Shown: positions 53,771 through 62,059 of the stretch, in pieces
How positions within the stretch are numbered: the stretch's first letter is position 1
How the letters are laid out: each line of letters opens with the position of its first letter
Assembly (NCBI GenBank): GCA_964612185.1
Contig: CAZTCR010000007.1
Coordinates: forward strand, 1-64,000
Direction of reading: 5' to 3'
From: UBA1447 sp964612185
Lineage (GTDB): Bacteria > Bacillota > Clostridia > Oscillospirales > Acutalibacteraceae
Length of the DNA stretch: 64,000 nucleotides
Made by a program: the position numbers and the translations under genes
Notes under the pieces: generated by a model
Database searches by the model: none
Told to the model about the DNA's origin: nothing
What the model saw: the letters and a program-made list of their open reading frames with translations, nothing else

Positions 53771-54190
53771 TTACTCACAATCACAGCCGCACGATGAGCA
53801 TTCGCCTCCGCAGCCGTGCTCATGCTCGGGCTCGGGCTCACAGGTTGCAGGGTCTTCGCCGCGTACACAAAGTGTTAAAATGCCTGTGATGTATTTCATC
53901 AAGTCGTCAATTTCCTGCCTTGCCGCTTGAAACACCTGCATATTTGGGTTGTCCATCACCAGCTTGTAAACCTCGGAGAAGCGTTTGTCATAGGCTTCAA
54001 GTTTTTGCTTGTCCGCATCTTCTTTGCCTGCTTCATTTTGGTAGGACATCTGAATCATTTGAATTTCACCGATTAAATTATTGAGCTCGGTATCCGCTTC
54101 GTTTACTGCGTTTGCTTTTTCGAGTGCCAAATACCTTTCGTCTTGTTGAATTGCCGCGCCGAGTTCCCTTGCCATTTTAACTAAATCCAT
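53771..54190 (-). CDS. YlbF/YmcA-family protein with a Cys-rich C-terminal tail
   Basis: 139 aa from ATG 54190 (MDLVKMARELG), preceded by AAGGAG; a longer frame adds 20 residues without a site. The helical Com_YlbF domain covers ~1-105. In Bacillus, YlbF, YmcA and YaaT form a [4Fe-4S]-containing complex that works with RNase Y. Here the tail CEPEPEHEHGCGGECSSCGC adds several clustered cysteines and histidines not typical of the family, a possible metal site. It lies between miaB (an Fe-S enzyme) and mutS. Confidence 0.85.
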   Translation of the reverse strand: MDLVKMARELGAAIQQDERYLALEKANAVNEADTELNNLIGEIQMIQMSYQNEAGKEDADKQKLEAYDKRFSEVYKLVMDNPNMQVFQAARQEIDDLMKYITGILTLCVRGEDPATCEPEPEHEHGCGGECSSCGCDCE

Positions 54191-54215
54191 TGTTTTCTCC
54201 TTAATGTTTATTACT

Positions 54216-54232
54216 AACCGGATTTTCCGGTT
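54216..54232 (-). other. Short perfect hairpin between miaB and the ylbF-like gene
   Basis: AACCGGA and TCCGGTT form a 7-bp stem with a 3-base loop directly after the miaB stop. No T-run follows in the minus direction, so partial attenuation or mRNA processing is more likely than full termination. Confidence 0.45.
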
Positions 54233-54242
54233 GTTTGAATGA

Positions 54243-55691
54243 TTACTCAACTTTACTGATGCGCTGAATTAGTTCACCTTTTACCAACCATGTCAACGCT
54301 TCGTTCACCTTGACCAATTGAAAACTGCCGATAACTGCCGGCGCAGCGGGAAACTCAATAATAGTGTTGCTTTCCGTCCTGCCCGAAATAATGCCGGAGC
54401 CTGCTTTGGTTTCCGATTCACAAAGTACCCTGTATGATTTACCTATCATTTCGGCAGTACGCTTAGCGGAGTTATTTTCTTGTAGAGCAGTCAATTCTTG
54501 AAACCATTTCACTTTTTCCTCATGACTGATATTATCCGTCAGGGACGCTGCGGCAGTACCTTTACGGGGTGAAAATATAAAAGTATATAATGAGGTAAAT
54601 CTTGCTTGCTCAACAAGTGACAATGTGTCGCAAAACTCCTCATAACTTTCGCCGGGAAAACCGACGATGACATCACTTGTGACGGATAGTTCCGGCATGA
54701 CAAGACGGGCATAATCAAGAAGGCTTAAGTATTGTTCTCTCGTATATCCTCTGTTCATTTCCTGAAGAATACGGTTATTCCCGCTTTGAAAGGGTAAATG
54801 CAAGTGCTTTGCTACCTTACTGCAATCTGCCATGGTATCAAGCAGTTTGTGCGAACAATCTTTCGGGTTGGATGTCATAAATCTGATCATGAAATCCCCG
54901 TCTATTGTGTTGAGTTTGCGAAGTAGATCGGAAAAGTCTACAGATGATTTTTCGCCTTTTCCGTAAGAATTAACATTTTGCCCCAATAGTGTAATTTCCT
55001 TATAGCCCGATGCAACCAGTTCCGTCGCTTCCTCGATTACTTTATCCGCTTCCCTGCTGCGCTCACGGCCTCTGACATATGGTACTACACAATAGCTGCA
55101 ATAGTTGTCGCATCCATACATAACCGGCAGCCATGCTTTGAACGCGCTGTCCCGCTTTTGCGGCAATCCTTCGGCAATTATACCATTCGAATCCGGCAGT
55201 TCAAATACTTGCTTTTCTCCGTTGATGCACCTGTAAATCAGTTCCGGCAGTTTATGGATTACATGCGTTCCGAACACAAGATCAACATACGGGTAGCTTC
55301 TTTTAATTTTTTCTGCAACATATTCCTGCTGCATCATACAACCGCAAAGAGCCAGTAAAAAGCCCGGTTTGGACTCCTTCAAATGTTTTAACGCACCTAT
55401 ATTGCCAAGTACCCTGTCCTGTGCGTGTTCCCGAATGGCACAAGTATTCAGGAGAACCAAATCAGCCGCTTCTGAATCCTCGGTAATTTCATAGCCCATT
55501 TGGCAAAGCATGCCTTTTAGGCGTTCTCCGTCAGAGACATTACCTTGACAGCCAAATGTTCTTACATGTGCAAGAGGATTTTCCTTATTATGCCGAGCAT
55601 AAAGGTTGGTCTCGTTTGCAGTATATTCCGGCTGTTTTTCCTGTACATCATTTGAAACCTTTATGATGTTATTAATTTTCTTTGTGTTCAA
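54243..55691 (-). CDS. miaB: tRNA-2-methylthio-N6-dimethylallyladenosine synthase
   Basis: About 482 aa from TTG 55691, nine bases after GGAGGG; a frame from 55718 lies over that site. Methylthiotransferase N-terminal domain with three cluster cysteines (TFGCQGN, LLNTCAIRE, LCGCM), radical SAM motif CDNYCSYC, and TRAM-type RNA-binding C-terminus. It thiomethylates i6A37 made by MiaA. The closely related RimO in this window is distinguished by its different TRAM and N-terminal sequence. Confidence 0.95.
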   Translation of the reverse strand: MNTKKINNIIKVSNDVQEKQPEYTANETNLYARHNKENPLAHVRTFGCQGNVSDGERLKGMLCQMGYEITEDSEAADLVLLNTCAIREHAQDRVLGNIGALKHLKESKPGFLLALCGCMMQQEYVAEKIKRSYPYVDLVFGTHVIHKLPELIYRCINGEKQVFELPDSNGIIAEGLPQKRDSAFKAWLPVMYGCDNYCSYCVVPYVRGRERSREADKVIEEATELVASGYKEITLLGQNVNSYGKGEKSSVDFSDLLRKLNTIDGDFMIRFMTSNPKDCSHKLLDTMADCSKVAKHLHLPFQSGNNRILQEMNRGYTREQYLSLLDYARLVMPELSVTSDVIVGFPGESYEEFCDTLSLVEQARFTSLYTFIFSPRKGTAAASLTDNISHEEKVKWFQELTALQENNSAKRTAEMIGKSYRVLCESETKAGSGIISGRTESNTIIEFPAAPAVIGSFQLVKVNEALTWLVKGELIQRISKVE

Positions 55692-55723
55692 GTCTGAATT
55701 CCCTCCGGGCGGACACAATAAAT

Positions 55724-56434
55724 TTAAGCAGGTGTTTGCATAACACCAAATTTCATTTTTATCCGTTCAAGTTTTTTAAGCCAGATGTTGCCGAGTATTA
55801 ATAAAAAAATAGCGGTAGAAACAGCATGAGCCAAGTCAAAATATAAACTCGCTGTCAAAACAGCGATAACAGCCCCCCATGTTATAGGGCTGACAAATCC
55901 AATAATATGCCAGCAGTTCATAATCAACCCAAATAGGATGCTGACAAAAAATCCAAATGCGACAAGTGATTTCGCGCCTTTGATTGCACCAATATTTTTA
56001 AACCCACCCGCAAGCAAACCGCAAAGACCCCACGCAAGCATCTGCCAAGGTGTCCATGCCCCTTGGCCAAAGAAAAAGTTTGAAGCAAGCGCAGACACAG
56101 CACCGGTTAAAAAGCCCGCTTGAGGGCCGAACGCTACACCTGCAATGATGACAATAGCCGTTGTTGGTTTTACCCCGGGCACAGCTGCAAACGCGATGCG
56201 GCCGACAACACCCAGCGCTGCCATAACGGCAATGGGTACAATATCACGCGCTTTGGGCTTTCTCATTTCAAGGCTTAAAAAAAAGGGAAGAATGAACAAA
56301 GTAACCATGACAGCAGACACAAGCGCATAGCCTGAGTTATACTTGAGAGCGTATAAAACAAGAAGGGTTATCGAAACAACCAGTACAACAACAGTAACCG
56401 CCGTTGTCAGCCTCTTATTGCGTATTTTATCCAC
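55724..56434 (-). CDS. ECF transporter substrate-binding (S) component
   Basis: 236 aa with about six membrane helices. The segment AFAAVPGVKPTTAIVIIAGVAFG followed by FLTGAVSALASNFFFGQG and WTPWQMLAWGLCGLLAG is typical of S components in the branch that includes cobalamin transporter CbrT. Cobalamin would fit the B12-dependent MetH in this window, but the vitamin cannot be read from sequence. Start codon is GTG; it overlaps the ATPase gene by 28 bases, so expression is coupled. Confidence 0.82.
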   Translation of the reverse strand: MDKIRNKRLTTAVTVVVLVVSITLLVLYALKYNSGYALVSAVMVTLFILPFFLSLEMRKPKARDIVPIAVMAALGVVGRIAFAAVPGVKPTTAIVIIAGVAFGPQAGFLTGAVSALASNFFFGQGAWTPWQMLAWGLCGLLAGGFKNIGAIKGAKSLVAFGFFVSILFGLIMNCWHIIGFVSPITWGAVIAVLTASLYFDLAHAVSTAIFLLILGNIWLKKLERIKMKFGVMQTPA

Positions 56435-58194
56435 TCGTTTTTCACTTCCTCACAAGTAACTGTCTTTTGAAATAAACGCCCTGCAATACGATGAGCAACG
56501 GTTGTGTAGCACATATTTCCGCTGAAAAAGTTCTCCGGTGTTTCGATGTTTAGAATTCTGCCGTCAAACAGCATGGCACAGCTTTGCGAATACTCGGCAG
56601 CAAATTCAATGTCGTGCGTAACAGCCACCACGCTTAAACCGTCATTGCAAAGAGATTTTAAAAGCTCAGCCATTCTCCTTTTTGTCAGCGTATCTATGCC
56701 TTTTGTCGGTTCATCAAGTAAAAGTATATCCGGCATTTTTATTAGCAGCATGCCCAAAGCCGCTCGTTGAAGCTCTCCGAAGCTGAGATCAAACGGATGC
56801 TTATTTAGAATCATTTCAATTCCGAGCCTATTAATTATGTTTTGAAGATTGGGTGAAATCTTGCGATCAACTTCATTCAAAATACCGGTTGAAAATAAGA
56901 ACTGTTTTCCGGCGCTTAATGCTCCTTCTGTTTGCAACAAGTCATCAAGCACCGTATCAAAAGCAAACATACTCTGCGGGTTTTGCGGCAGATATGCAGT
57001 TTTTAAACCGTTCTCAACAAACTTAATTTTACCGGAATATGGTTTAATTATTCCGCTGATTAATCGCAGCAGCGTTGTCTTCCCTGCGCCGTTGCCTCCA
57101 ACAATACTGAGTATTTCGCCTTTTTTTATTGTCACGGACAGATTATTGATGACATCTTCACTGTTTTTGCTAAAGCGGAAGCACAATGAATCCGCAACAA
57201 CGGCTAATTTGTCTTTGTTTTCTGACTCACTATCCTTGTAATCCTCTGTCTTGTTTATATTTTGCCTTGTTGTATCCGCCCCGGATGAATTGGGAATATG
57301 GAGATGTTCTTGCGCCAATGTTTCGAACCACGGTTTTACTTCTCTAACGGTAACAGGGATATTAATCAAAGCACCCAAATCGTCCCTGCTTATTAAATTG
57401 AGGTTTTTTGCATCAGGTAGAAGTGTGCTGATGTCAACATATATTTTTGACGGAATAGGTAACATTTCTCTTATTCTATCTTCACCACTTGCCGCCATAT
57501 AGGTTGCCGTATATTGGGGTGTATTAACACAGACAAGTTTACCGTCACTCATTACCGCTACCCGGTGAGCAAGCGAAAACACATCATCAATTCGATGCTC
57601 GGAAAGTATAATGGTGATTCCGAGTTCACTGTTTAGGCGCAGCAGAATATCATACAGGTTGCGAGCGGCAATCGGATCAAGTTGTGAAGCCGGTTCGTCT
57701 AAAAGAAGCAACTCCGGTTGCAGGGCCATTATTGCGGCTATACTGACGAGTTGTTTTTCTCCGCCCGAGAGTTCGCTTGTTTTTTTATTGTAAACTTCTT
57801 CAATGCCAAAATATGATACAGTCTCGGCGACTCTTCTTGCAATAAGTGCGGGATGAAACCCAAGAGATTCAAGACCAAAGGCAAGTTCATGTCTTACAGT
57901 ATCGGTTACTATTTGATTTTCGGGTTTTTGCATGATTAAGCCTATTTTTGCGGCTGCATCTCTTTCCGGTAAGTGAGAGGTATCAATAGCATTAAATACT
58001 ACTTCGCCCGTTTTAGCTCCTCTCGGCTCAAGATGTGGCTTCAAATGATGCAAAAGTGTTGTTTTACCGCAACCTGAAGGTCCGCATAATAACAAAAATT
58101 CGCCCCGTTGCACCTCAAAGTTAATATCAATAAGTGTAGGCTTTTTTTCGCTTGCGTATGTAAAATTCAAATTCCGGACATGTAGAACCGCCAT
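56407..58194 (-). CDS. ECF transporter ATPase, fused A and A' domains
   Basis: 595 aa with two complete ABC cassettes. First: Walker A GPSGCGKTT, signature LSGGEKQ, Walker B LLLLDEPASQLDP. Second: GGNGAGKTT, LSFGELQ, DILLLDEPTKGID. A linker of ~60 residues separates them. It replaces the usual two genes ecfA1 and ecfA2. AAAGGAGGG precedes the ATG. It overlaps both the S gene and the T gene by 28 bases, so S, A and T form one coupled unit dedicated to one substrate. Confidence 0.93.
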   Translation of the reverse strand: MAVLHVRNLNFTYASEKKPTLIDINFEVQRGEFLLLCGPSGCGKTTLLHHLKPHLEPRGAKTGEVVFNAIDTSHLPERDAAAKIGLIMQKPENQIVTDTVRHELAFGLESLGFHPALIARRVAETVSYFGIEEVYNKKTSELSGGEKQLVSIAAIMALQPELLLLDEPASQLDPIAARNLYDILLRLNSELGITIILSEHRIDDVFSLAHRVAVMSDGKLVCVNTPQYTATYMAASGEDRIREMLPIPSKIYVDISTLLPDAKNLNLISRDDLGALINIPVTVREVKPWFETLAQEHLHIPNSSGADTTRQNINKTEDYKDSESENKDKLAVVADSLCFRFSKNSEDVINNLSVTIKKGEILSIVGGNGAGKTTLLRLISGIIKPYSGKIKFVENGLKTAYLPQNPQSMFAFDTVLDDLLQTEGALSAGKQFLFSTGILNEVDRKISPNLQNIINRLGIEMILNKHPFDLSFGELQRAALGMLLIKMPDILLLDEPTKGIDTLTKRRMAELLKSLCNDGLSVVAVTHDIEFAAEYSQSCAMLFDGRILNIETPENFFSGNMCYTTVAHRIAGRLFQKTVTCEEVKNEWIKYAIRG

Positions 58195-59051
58195 TGAAGG
58201 CCCTCCTTTATCTCGATAGCCATTGGCAGAGACAACATGAAGAAATATGAGAAATAGCCAAAAACAGACACCGGATCAAAGCTGACCGTTTCCGCCGATG
58301 GAAAAAAACGAAAACTCGCCTTGCCGGCAATAAGAAGCGAAATGCTTATTGACATGAATACTAAAACAAATGCCAGGAGAAACCTGTCCTTTCGGCCAAA
58401 GATATAAGGGTTCATTTTAGTCATTCTGCCGGTTCCATATCCCCTGGCATGCATAGAATCTGCCGTTTGAACCGAATCTTCCATTGACCAACTCAACAGC
58501 ACTGAAATTTTCAGCATTGCCATTCTTAACCGTTTAGAAAGCTTTTTCTGTTCTTCACCATATATTCCTATCTGCGCATCGCTAATTTCGGAAACTTTTT
58601 TTGTCATCTTTGACACTTGCCCCAAGGTCATAGAAACAAGCAGTGCCGCGTTTGGAGAGAAACGACTTGTTAAAAAAAGAAATTTTTCACTGTCGATCAC
58701 ACTTGTATAACAGGAAAACCAAAGAAGAATCGCGCAAAGTGCCGCACCTGAACAAAGCCCGAAATAAAAGCCCTCCGATATGATTGCCCAATCACCAATA
58801 TAGAACATAACTGTTACACCATTTTTATTAAAGGCAGTGTTAATTAGTACGGTGACTAAATATATAGGCATACAAAATCGCAGCAACAATCGTATCGCTT
58901 TCTGACCATTCAATTTAACGGCAAGGGCAACGGAGGACGCAAGCGTAATAACCGAATAAACCGGATGAAAAGTTAGCATTGAAAACCCAATCGCTGCGGC
59001 GAACGGTAAAACAGCAACAGCGGGGTGATATGTATTCAAAGCAATTTTCAT
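58167..59051 (-). CDS. ECF transporter transmembrane (T) component
   Basis: 294 aa with about five or six membrane helices. The coupling motif SMHARGYGTGRMT near ~205 is the conserved Ala-Arg-Gly segment that contacts the ATPase. GGAGGTG precedes the ATG. It is the first ECF gene after cysS (27-base gap). Confidence 0.9.
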   Translation of the reverse strand: MKIALNTYHPAVAVLPFAAAIGFSMLTFHPVYSVITLASSVALAVKLNGQKAIRLLLRFCMPIYLVTVLINTAFNKNGVTVMFYIGDWAIISEGFYFGLCSGAALCAILLWFSCYTSVIDSEKFLFLTSRFSPNAALLVSMTLGQVSKMTKKVSEISDAQIGIYGEEQKKLSKRLRMAMLKISVLLSWSMEDSVQTADSMHARGYGTGRMTKMNPYIFGRKDRFLLAFVLVFMSISISLLIAGKASFRFFPSAETVSFDPVSVFGYFSYFFMLSLPMAIEIKEGLQWRFYMSGI

Positions 59052-59078
59052 CTTTCACCTCCGGCTAAACATAGAATC

Positions 59079-60479
59079 TTAACTCTCTTTGTGCCATTTG
59101 ACGCCTTGAGGCGTGTCTTCAATGATGATACCGATCGCTTTTAGTTCATCTCTGATTTTGTCGGCTTCCGCCCAGTTCTTCGTCTTTCTTGCAGCGTCTC
59201 TTGCTTGAATGAGAGATTCAACCTTTTCATCCAGTGTATCCATATTCCGGTTGTACAAGATACCCAGCACATCACAAAGCTCATCAAAAATCGACATTGC
59301 TGTTTCGCAGACTTTTTTATCTGCATTCATATCAATGACTTTTGTGTTGATGTCCCTGACAAGTTCAAAAATGGCTGCCAGCCCGTCTGCGGTATTAAGG
59401 TCGTCATCCATTGCCTGAATAAACTGCTCGCGGCGACTGTTAAGCAGCTTCAATAAATCGTTGTTGTTTTCCGAACCTGTTTCCACAGCATTCTTATATG
59501 CAAATTCCAAGCTTTCCCGGCAATTGTACAGACGAACCAAGGAGGCTTTACTTTGCTCAATAATATCGTAATTGTAATTGATTGGACTGCTGTAGTGCGA
59601 TGATATCATCAGATAACGAATAGGTTCATATCCGTATTTTTCCGCCACATCGCGAACTGTGAAATAGTTGCCGAGTGATTTTGACATTTTTTGATTGTCG
59701 ACATTAATGTAGCCGTTATGCATCCAGTAATTGGCGAAAGGTACGGCGTTGCAGCATTCACTCTGCGCAATTTCGTTTTCATGATGAGGGAAAATTAAAT
59801 CCTGGCCGCCGCAGTGAATATCGATTGTGTTGCCCAAATAACGACGAACCATTGCTGAACATTCAATATGCCAACCCGGCCTGCCCAGACCCCACGGAGA
59901 TTCCCAACTCGGTTCGTCAGGCTTTGCCGCCTTCCACAACGCAAAATCCATTGGTTCTTTTTTCAACTCACCTACCATGATCCTGGCACCGGATTCCAAA
60001 TCTTCTAAAGGCTGATGGGAAAGTTTGCCATATTCTGCAAATTTTTTCGTACTGAAGTACACATCGCCCTTTGTTTCATATGCGTACCCTTTTTCAATGA
60101 GTGTAGTGATAATGTTGATAATTTCTTGAATATTTTCGGTGGCTTTCGGGTGAAAGCTCGCTTCGCGTATGTTTAGCCCTGTTGCGTCTTTCCAATACTC
60201 CTCAATGTATTTTTCGGATATTTCGATAAAAGAGACGCCTTCTTCATTTGCCCTTTTAATAATTTTGTCGTCAATATCCGTAAAGTTTTGCACAAAGGTA
60301 ACCTGATAACCGCTGAACTCCATGTATCTTCGTAATACATCAAACACGCAAAGCGGCCTTGCATTGCCTATATGAAAATAATTATAAACAGTCGGCCCAC
60401 AGGCGTACATCTTCAGTTCACCCTCGGTAATAGTTTTCAGTTCTTCCCTTTGGCGGGTGAGTGTATTATATATTTTCAT
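59079..60479 (-). CDS. cysS: Cysteinyl-tRNA synthetase
   Basis: 466 aa, normal length. HIGH-like FHIGNARPL, KMSKS (NQKMSKSLGNY), and zinc ligands in MYACGPTVY, WHIECSAM and HHENEIAQSE. It overlaps cysE by 14 bases, with GGAGG nine bases before the ATG. The pair is controlled by the Cys T-box leader upstream of cysE. Confidence 0.97.
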   Translation of the reverse strand: MKIYNTLTRQREELKTITEGELKMYACGPTVYNYFHIGNARPLCVFDVLRRYMEFSGYQVTFVQNFTDIDDKIIKRANEEGVSFIEISEKYIEEYWKDATGLNIREASFHPKATENIQEIINIITTLIEKGYAYETKGDVYFSTKKFAEYGKLSHQPLEDLESGARIMVGELKKEPMDFALWKAAKPDEPSWESPWGLGRPGWHIECSAMVRRYLGNTIDIHCGGQDLIFPHHENEIAQSECCNAVPFANYWMHNGYINVDNQKMSKSLGNYFTVRDVAEKYGYEPIRYLMISSHYSSPINYNYDIIEQSKASLVRLYNCRESLEFAYKNAVETGSENNNDLLKLLNSRREQFIQAMDDDLNTADGLAAIFELVRDINTKVIDMNADKKVCETAMSIFDELCDVLGILYNRNMDTLDEKVESLIQARDAARKTKNWAEADKIRDELKAIGIIIEDTPQGVKWHKES

Positions 60480-61116
60480 TTTTCATATCCTCCGCTTTGT
60501 CTAATCTTTTTTCAAGCTGCTCTATTCTGATCATCATTTTGCAGAATTCCTGTGCAACAGGATCCGGAATATGCACCTGATCCATATCCTCAATACGCTT
60601 GCCATTGCGCTTTACAACTCTCGCGGGCACACCGACGGCAGTTGAATCCGGCGGGATTTCATCCAGCACAACAGCGCCAGCGGCTATGTTTGAATTGTCG
60701 CCAACTTTAAACGGCCCAAGTACTTTCGCACCTGCCCCGATGGTCACGCGATTACCGATTGTCGGATGGCGTTTCCCAATATCCTTACCGGTACCGCCAA
60801 GCGTTACTCCCTGGTAAATCGTAACATCATCACCAATTTGAGTTGTCTCACCAATTACGACGCCCGTACCATGGTCAATAAACAGACGATGGCCAATTTG
60901 AGCGGCCGGGTGAATTTCAATGCCCGTTTTCCGGACAGCCCTTTGGGATATCCAGCGGGCTGTAAAGAAAAGACCGTGATGATAGCACCAGAACGCTTTT
61001 CTGTGCATCCGGATGGCTCGAAGTCCCGGATACAACAGCAGTACCTCAAGCGAGGTGCGTGCTGCCGGATCCCTTTTTTTCACACACGCAATGTCTTCGC
61101 GTAAACGACTGAACAT
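60466..61116 (-). CDS. cysE: Serine O-acetyltransferase
   Basis: 216 aa from ATG 61116 (MFSRLREDIA), nine bases after GGAGGG; a frame to 61155 would run into the leader terminator. Left-handed beta-helix hexapeptide repeats (IHPAAQIGHRLFIDHGTGVVI, IGDDVTIYQGVTLGGTG, IGNRVTIGAGAKVLG) and catalytic His in the IDHGTG segment. It acetylates serine in cysteine synthesis. Co-expression with cysS under a Cys-tRNA sensor matches its role. Confidence 0.95.
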   Translation of the reverse strand: MFSRLREDIACVKKRDPAARTSLEVLLLYPGLRAIRMHRKAFWCYHHGLFFTARWISQRAVRKTGIEIHPAAQIGHRLFIDHGTGVVIGETTQIGDDVTIYQGVTLGGTGKDIGKRHPTIGNRVTIGAGAKVLGPFKVGDNSNIAAGAVVLDEIPPDSTAVGVPARVVKRNGKRIEDMDQVHIPDPVAQEFCKMMIRIEQLEKRLDKAEDMKNENI

Positions 61117-61124
61117 ACCGGCCA

Positions 61125-61365
61125 ACCCTCCAAAAAAATAACCTCTCACCCCCAAATAATGGCGGCGGAGGCGAGTGAACGCGGTCCCACTCCGATTTAT
61201 AGCTTAAGGGCCTTAACGGAGCCAACCGCACAAGGATACTGATGCTTTCCCCTTGTGTGCTAACGGGTGCATTTCTCCGGAACCGCATAAGGGATATTTC
61301 AGCCGTTCATCCCCTCTCTGATATGCCGGTTTGCGGTTACTTCTCCCGATCATCGCATAGATATA
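61125..61365 (-). promoter_or_regulatory. Cysteine-specific T-box riboswitch with terminator
   Basis: The minus-strand leader has the T-box layout: GGGAGAAGTAA of the stem I base, an AGAGAGGGGATGAACGGCTG bulge/apical segment, a specifier loop GAAATGCACC with codon TGC (Cys) at 61269-61271, a CACAAGG/CCTTGTG stem, and the T-box sequence TGGGACCGCG at 61180-61189 that pairs with the tRNA CCA end. A competing hairpin (CCTCCGCCGCC with GGGGGTGAGAGG) followed by TTATTTTTTT forms the terminator. Uncharged tRNA-Cys should permit read-through into cysE-cysS. Confidence 0.9.
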
Positions 61366-61383
61366 TAGTATTTCGTGTATTAT

Positions 61384-61412
61384 ACTATATATCCGCAAAA
61401 ATATCACTACAA
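61384..61412 (-). promoter_or_regulatory. Promoter of the T-box cysE-cysS transcript
   Basis: Minus-strand TTGTAG, 17-bp spacer, TATAGT, with a second -10-like TATAAT a few bases further on. It lies just after the pgsA stop and before the T-box structure. Confidence 0.55.
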
Positions 61413-61460
61413 TTTTAAAATTATTCATGCATCTGTATTTCTGTTTTTCATTCTGATGTT

Positions 61461-62033
61461 CTATTTTGAAAAATCGATTACTTTCCGGCTTTGAATAATA
61501 TAAATAACACCTGAAACAGCAGTTAACAAAGCAGTTATCCAAAGCAGAGTATTTGAAATGGCCGGAAGATTGAAAACTGAAGTTTTCGCGGAGATTTGAA
61601 ATATTGCTTCTAACTCACTCAGCAGCATAATTACAATCGTAAAGGTCATTTGGCTGACTGTTTTCAGTTTACCCCATATATTCGCAGGGATGACAACGCC
61701 CTGTGACAATGCAATCAACCGGATTGATGTAATCGCAAATTCTCTTGTTAATATAATCATCACAATCCATACATTACATAAGCCAAGGCTCAAAAACGCG
61801 AGTAATGCGGCCGTTGTAAGCATTTTGTCGGCAACCGGGTCCAGCAACTTGCCAAAAACGGTTACCTCATTGTTTTTTCTGGCAAGTTTTCCGTCAATCG
61901 CGTCCGTAATTGCTGCAATCGCGAATATAACAGTTGCCAATAAATATCGGTGCGGAATGTTAAGCAGAATCACAGCCAGGAATATCGGTGTAACCATCAT
62001 ACGGAACACCGTGAGCTTATTGGGCGTATTCAT
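61461..62033 (-). CDS. pgsA: CDP-diacylglycerol-glycerol-3-phosphate 3-phosphatidyltransferase
   Basis: 190 aa with several membrane helices. The CDP-alcohol phosphatidyltransferase motif D-G-x2-A-R-x8-G-x3-D-x3-D is intact in DAIDGKLARK...GKLLDPVADKM. It makes phosphatidylglycerol phosphate at the membrane. It follows rimO by about 26 bases, a usual order in Bacillota. Confidence 0.94.
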   Translation of the reverse strand: MNTPNKLTVFRMMVTPIFLAVILLNIPHRYLLATVIFAIAAITDAIDGKLARKNNEVTVFGKLLDPVADKMLTTAALLAFLSLGLCNVWIVMIILTREFAITSIRLIALSQGVVIPANIWGKLKTVSQMTFTIVIMLLSELEAIFQISAKTSVFNLPAISNTLLWITALLTAVSGVIYIIQSRKVIDFSK

Positions 62034-62059
62034 GCAGTTCAGTCCTTCATATTTGTTGG

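Noticed and set aside
61213..61542. Minus-strand frame of 109 codons between pgsA and cysE
   Set aside because: It overlaps the T-box leader and the end of pgsA; the structured RNA explains the sequence.
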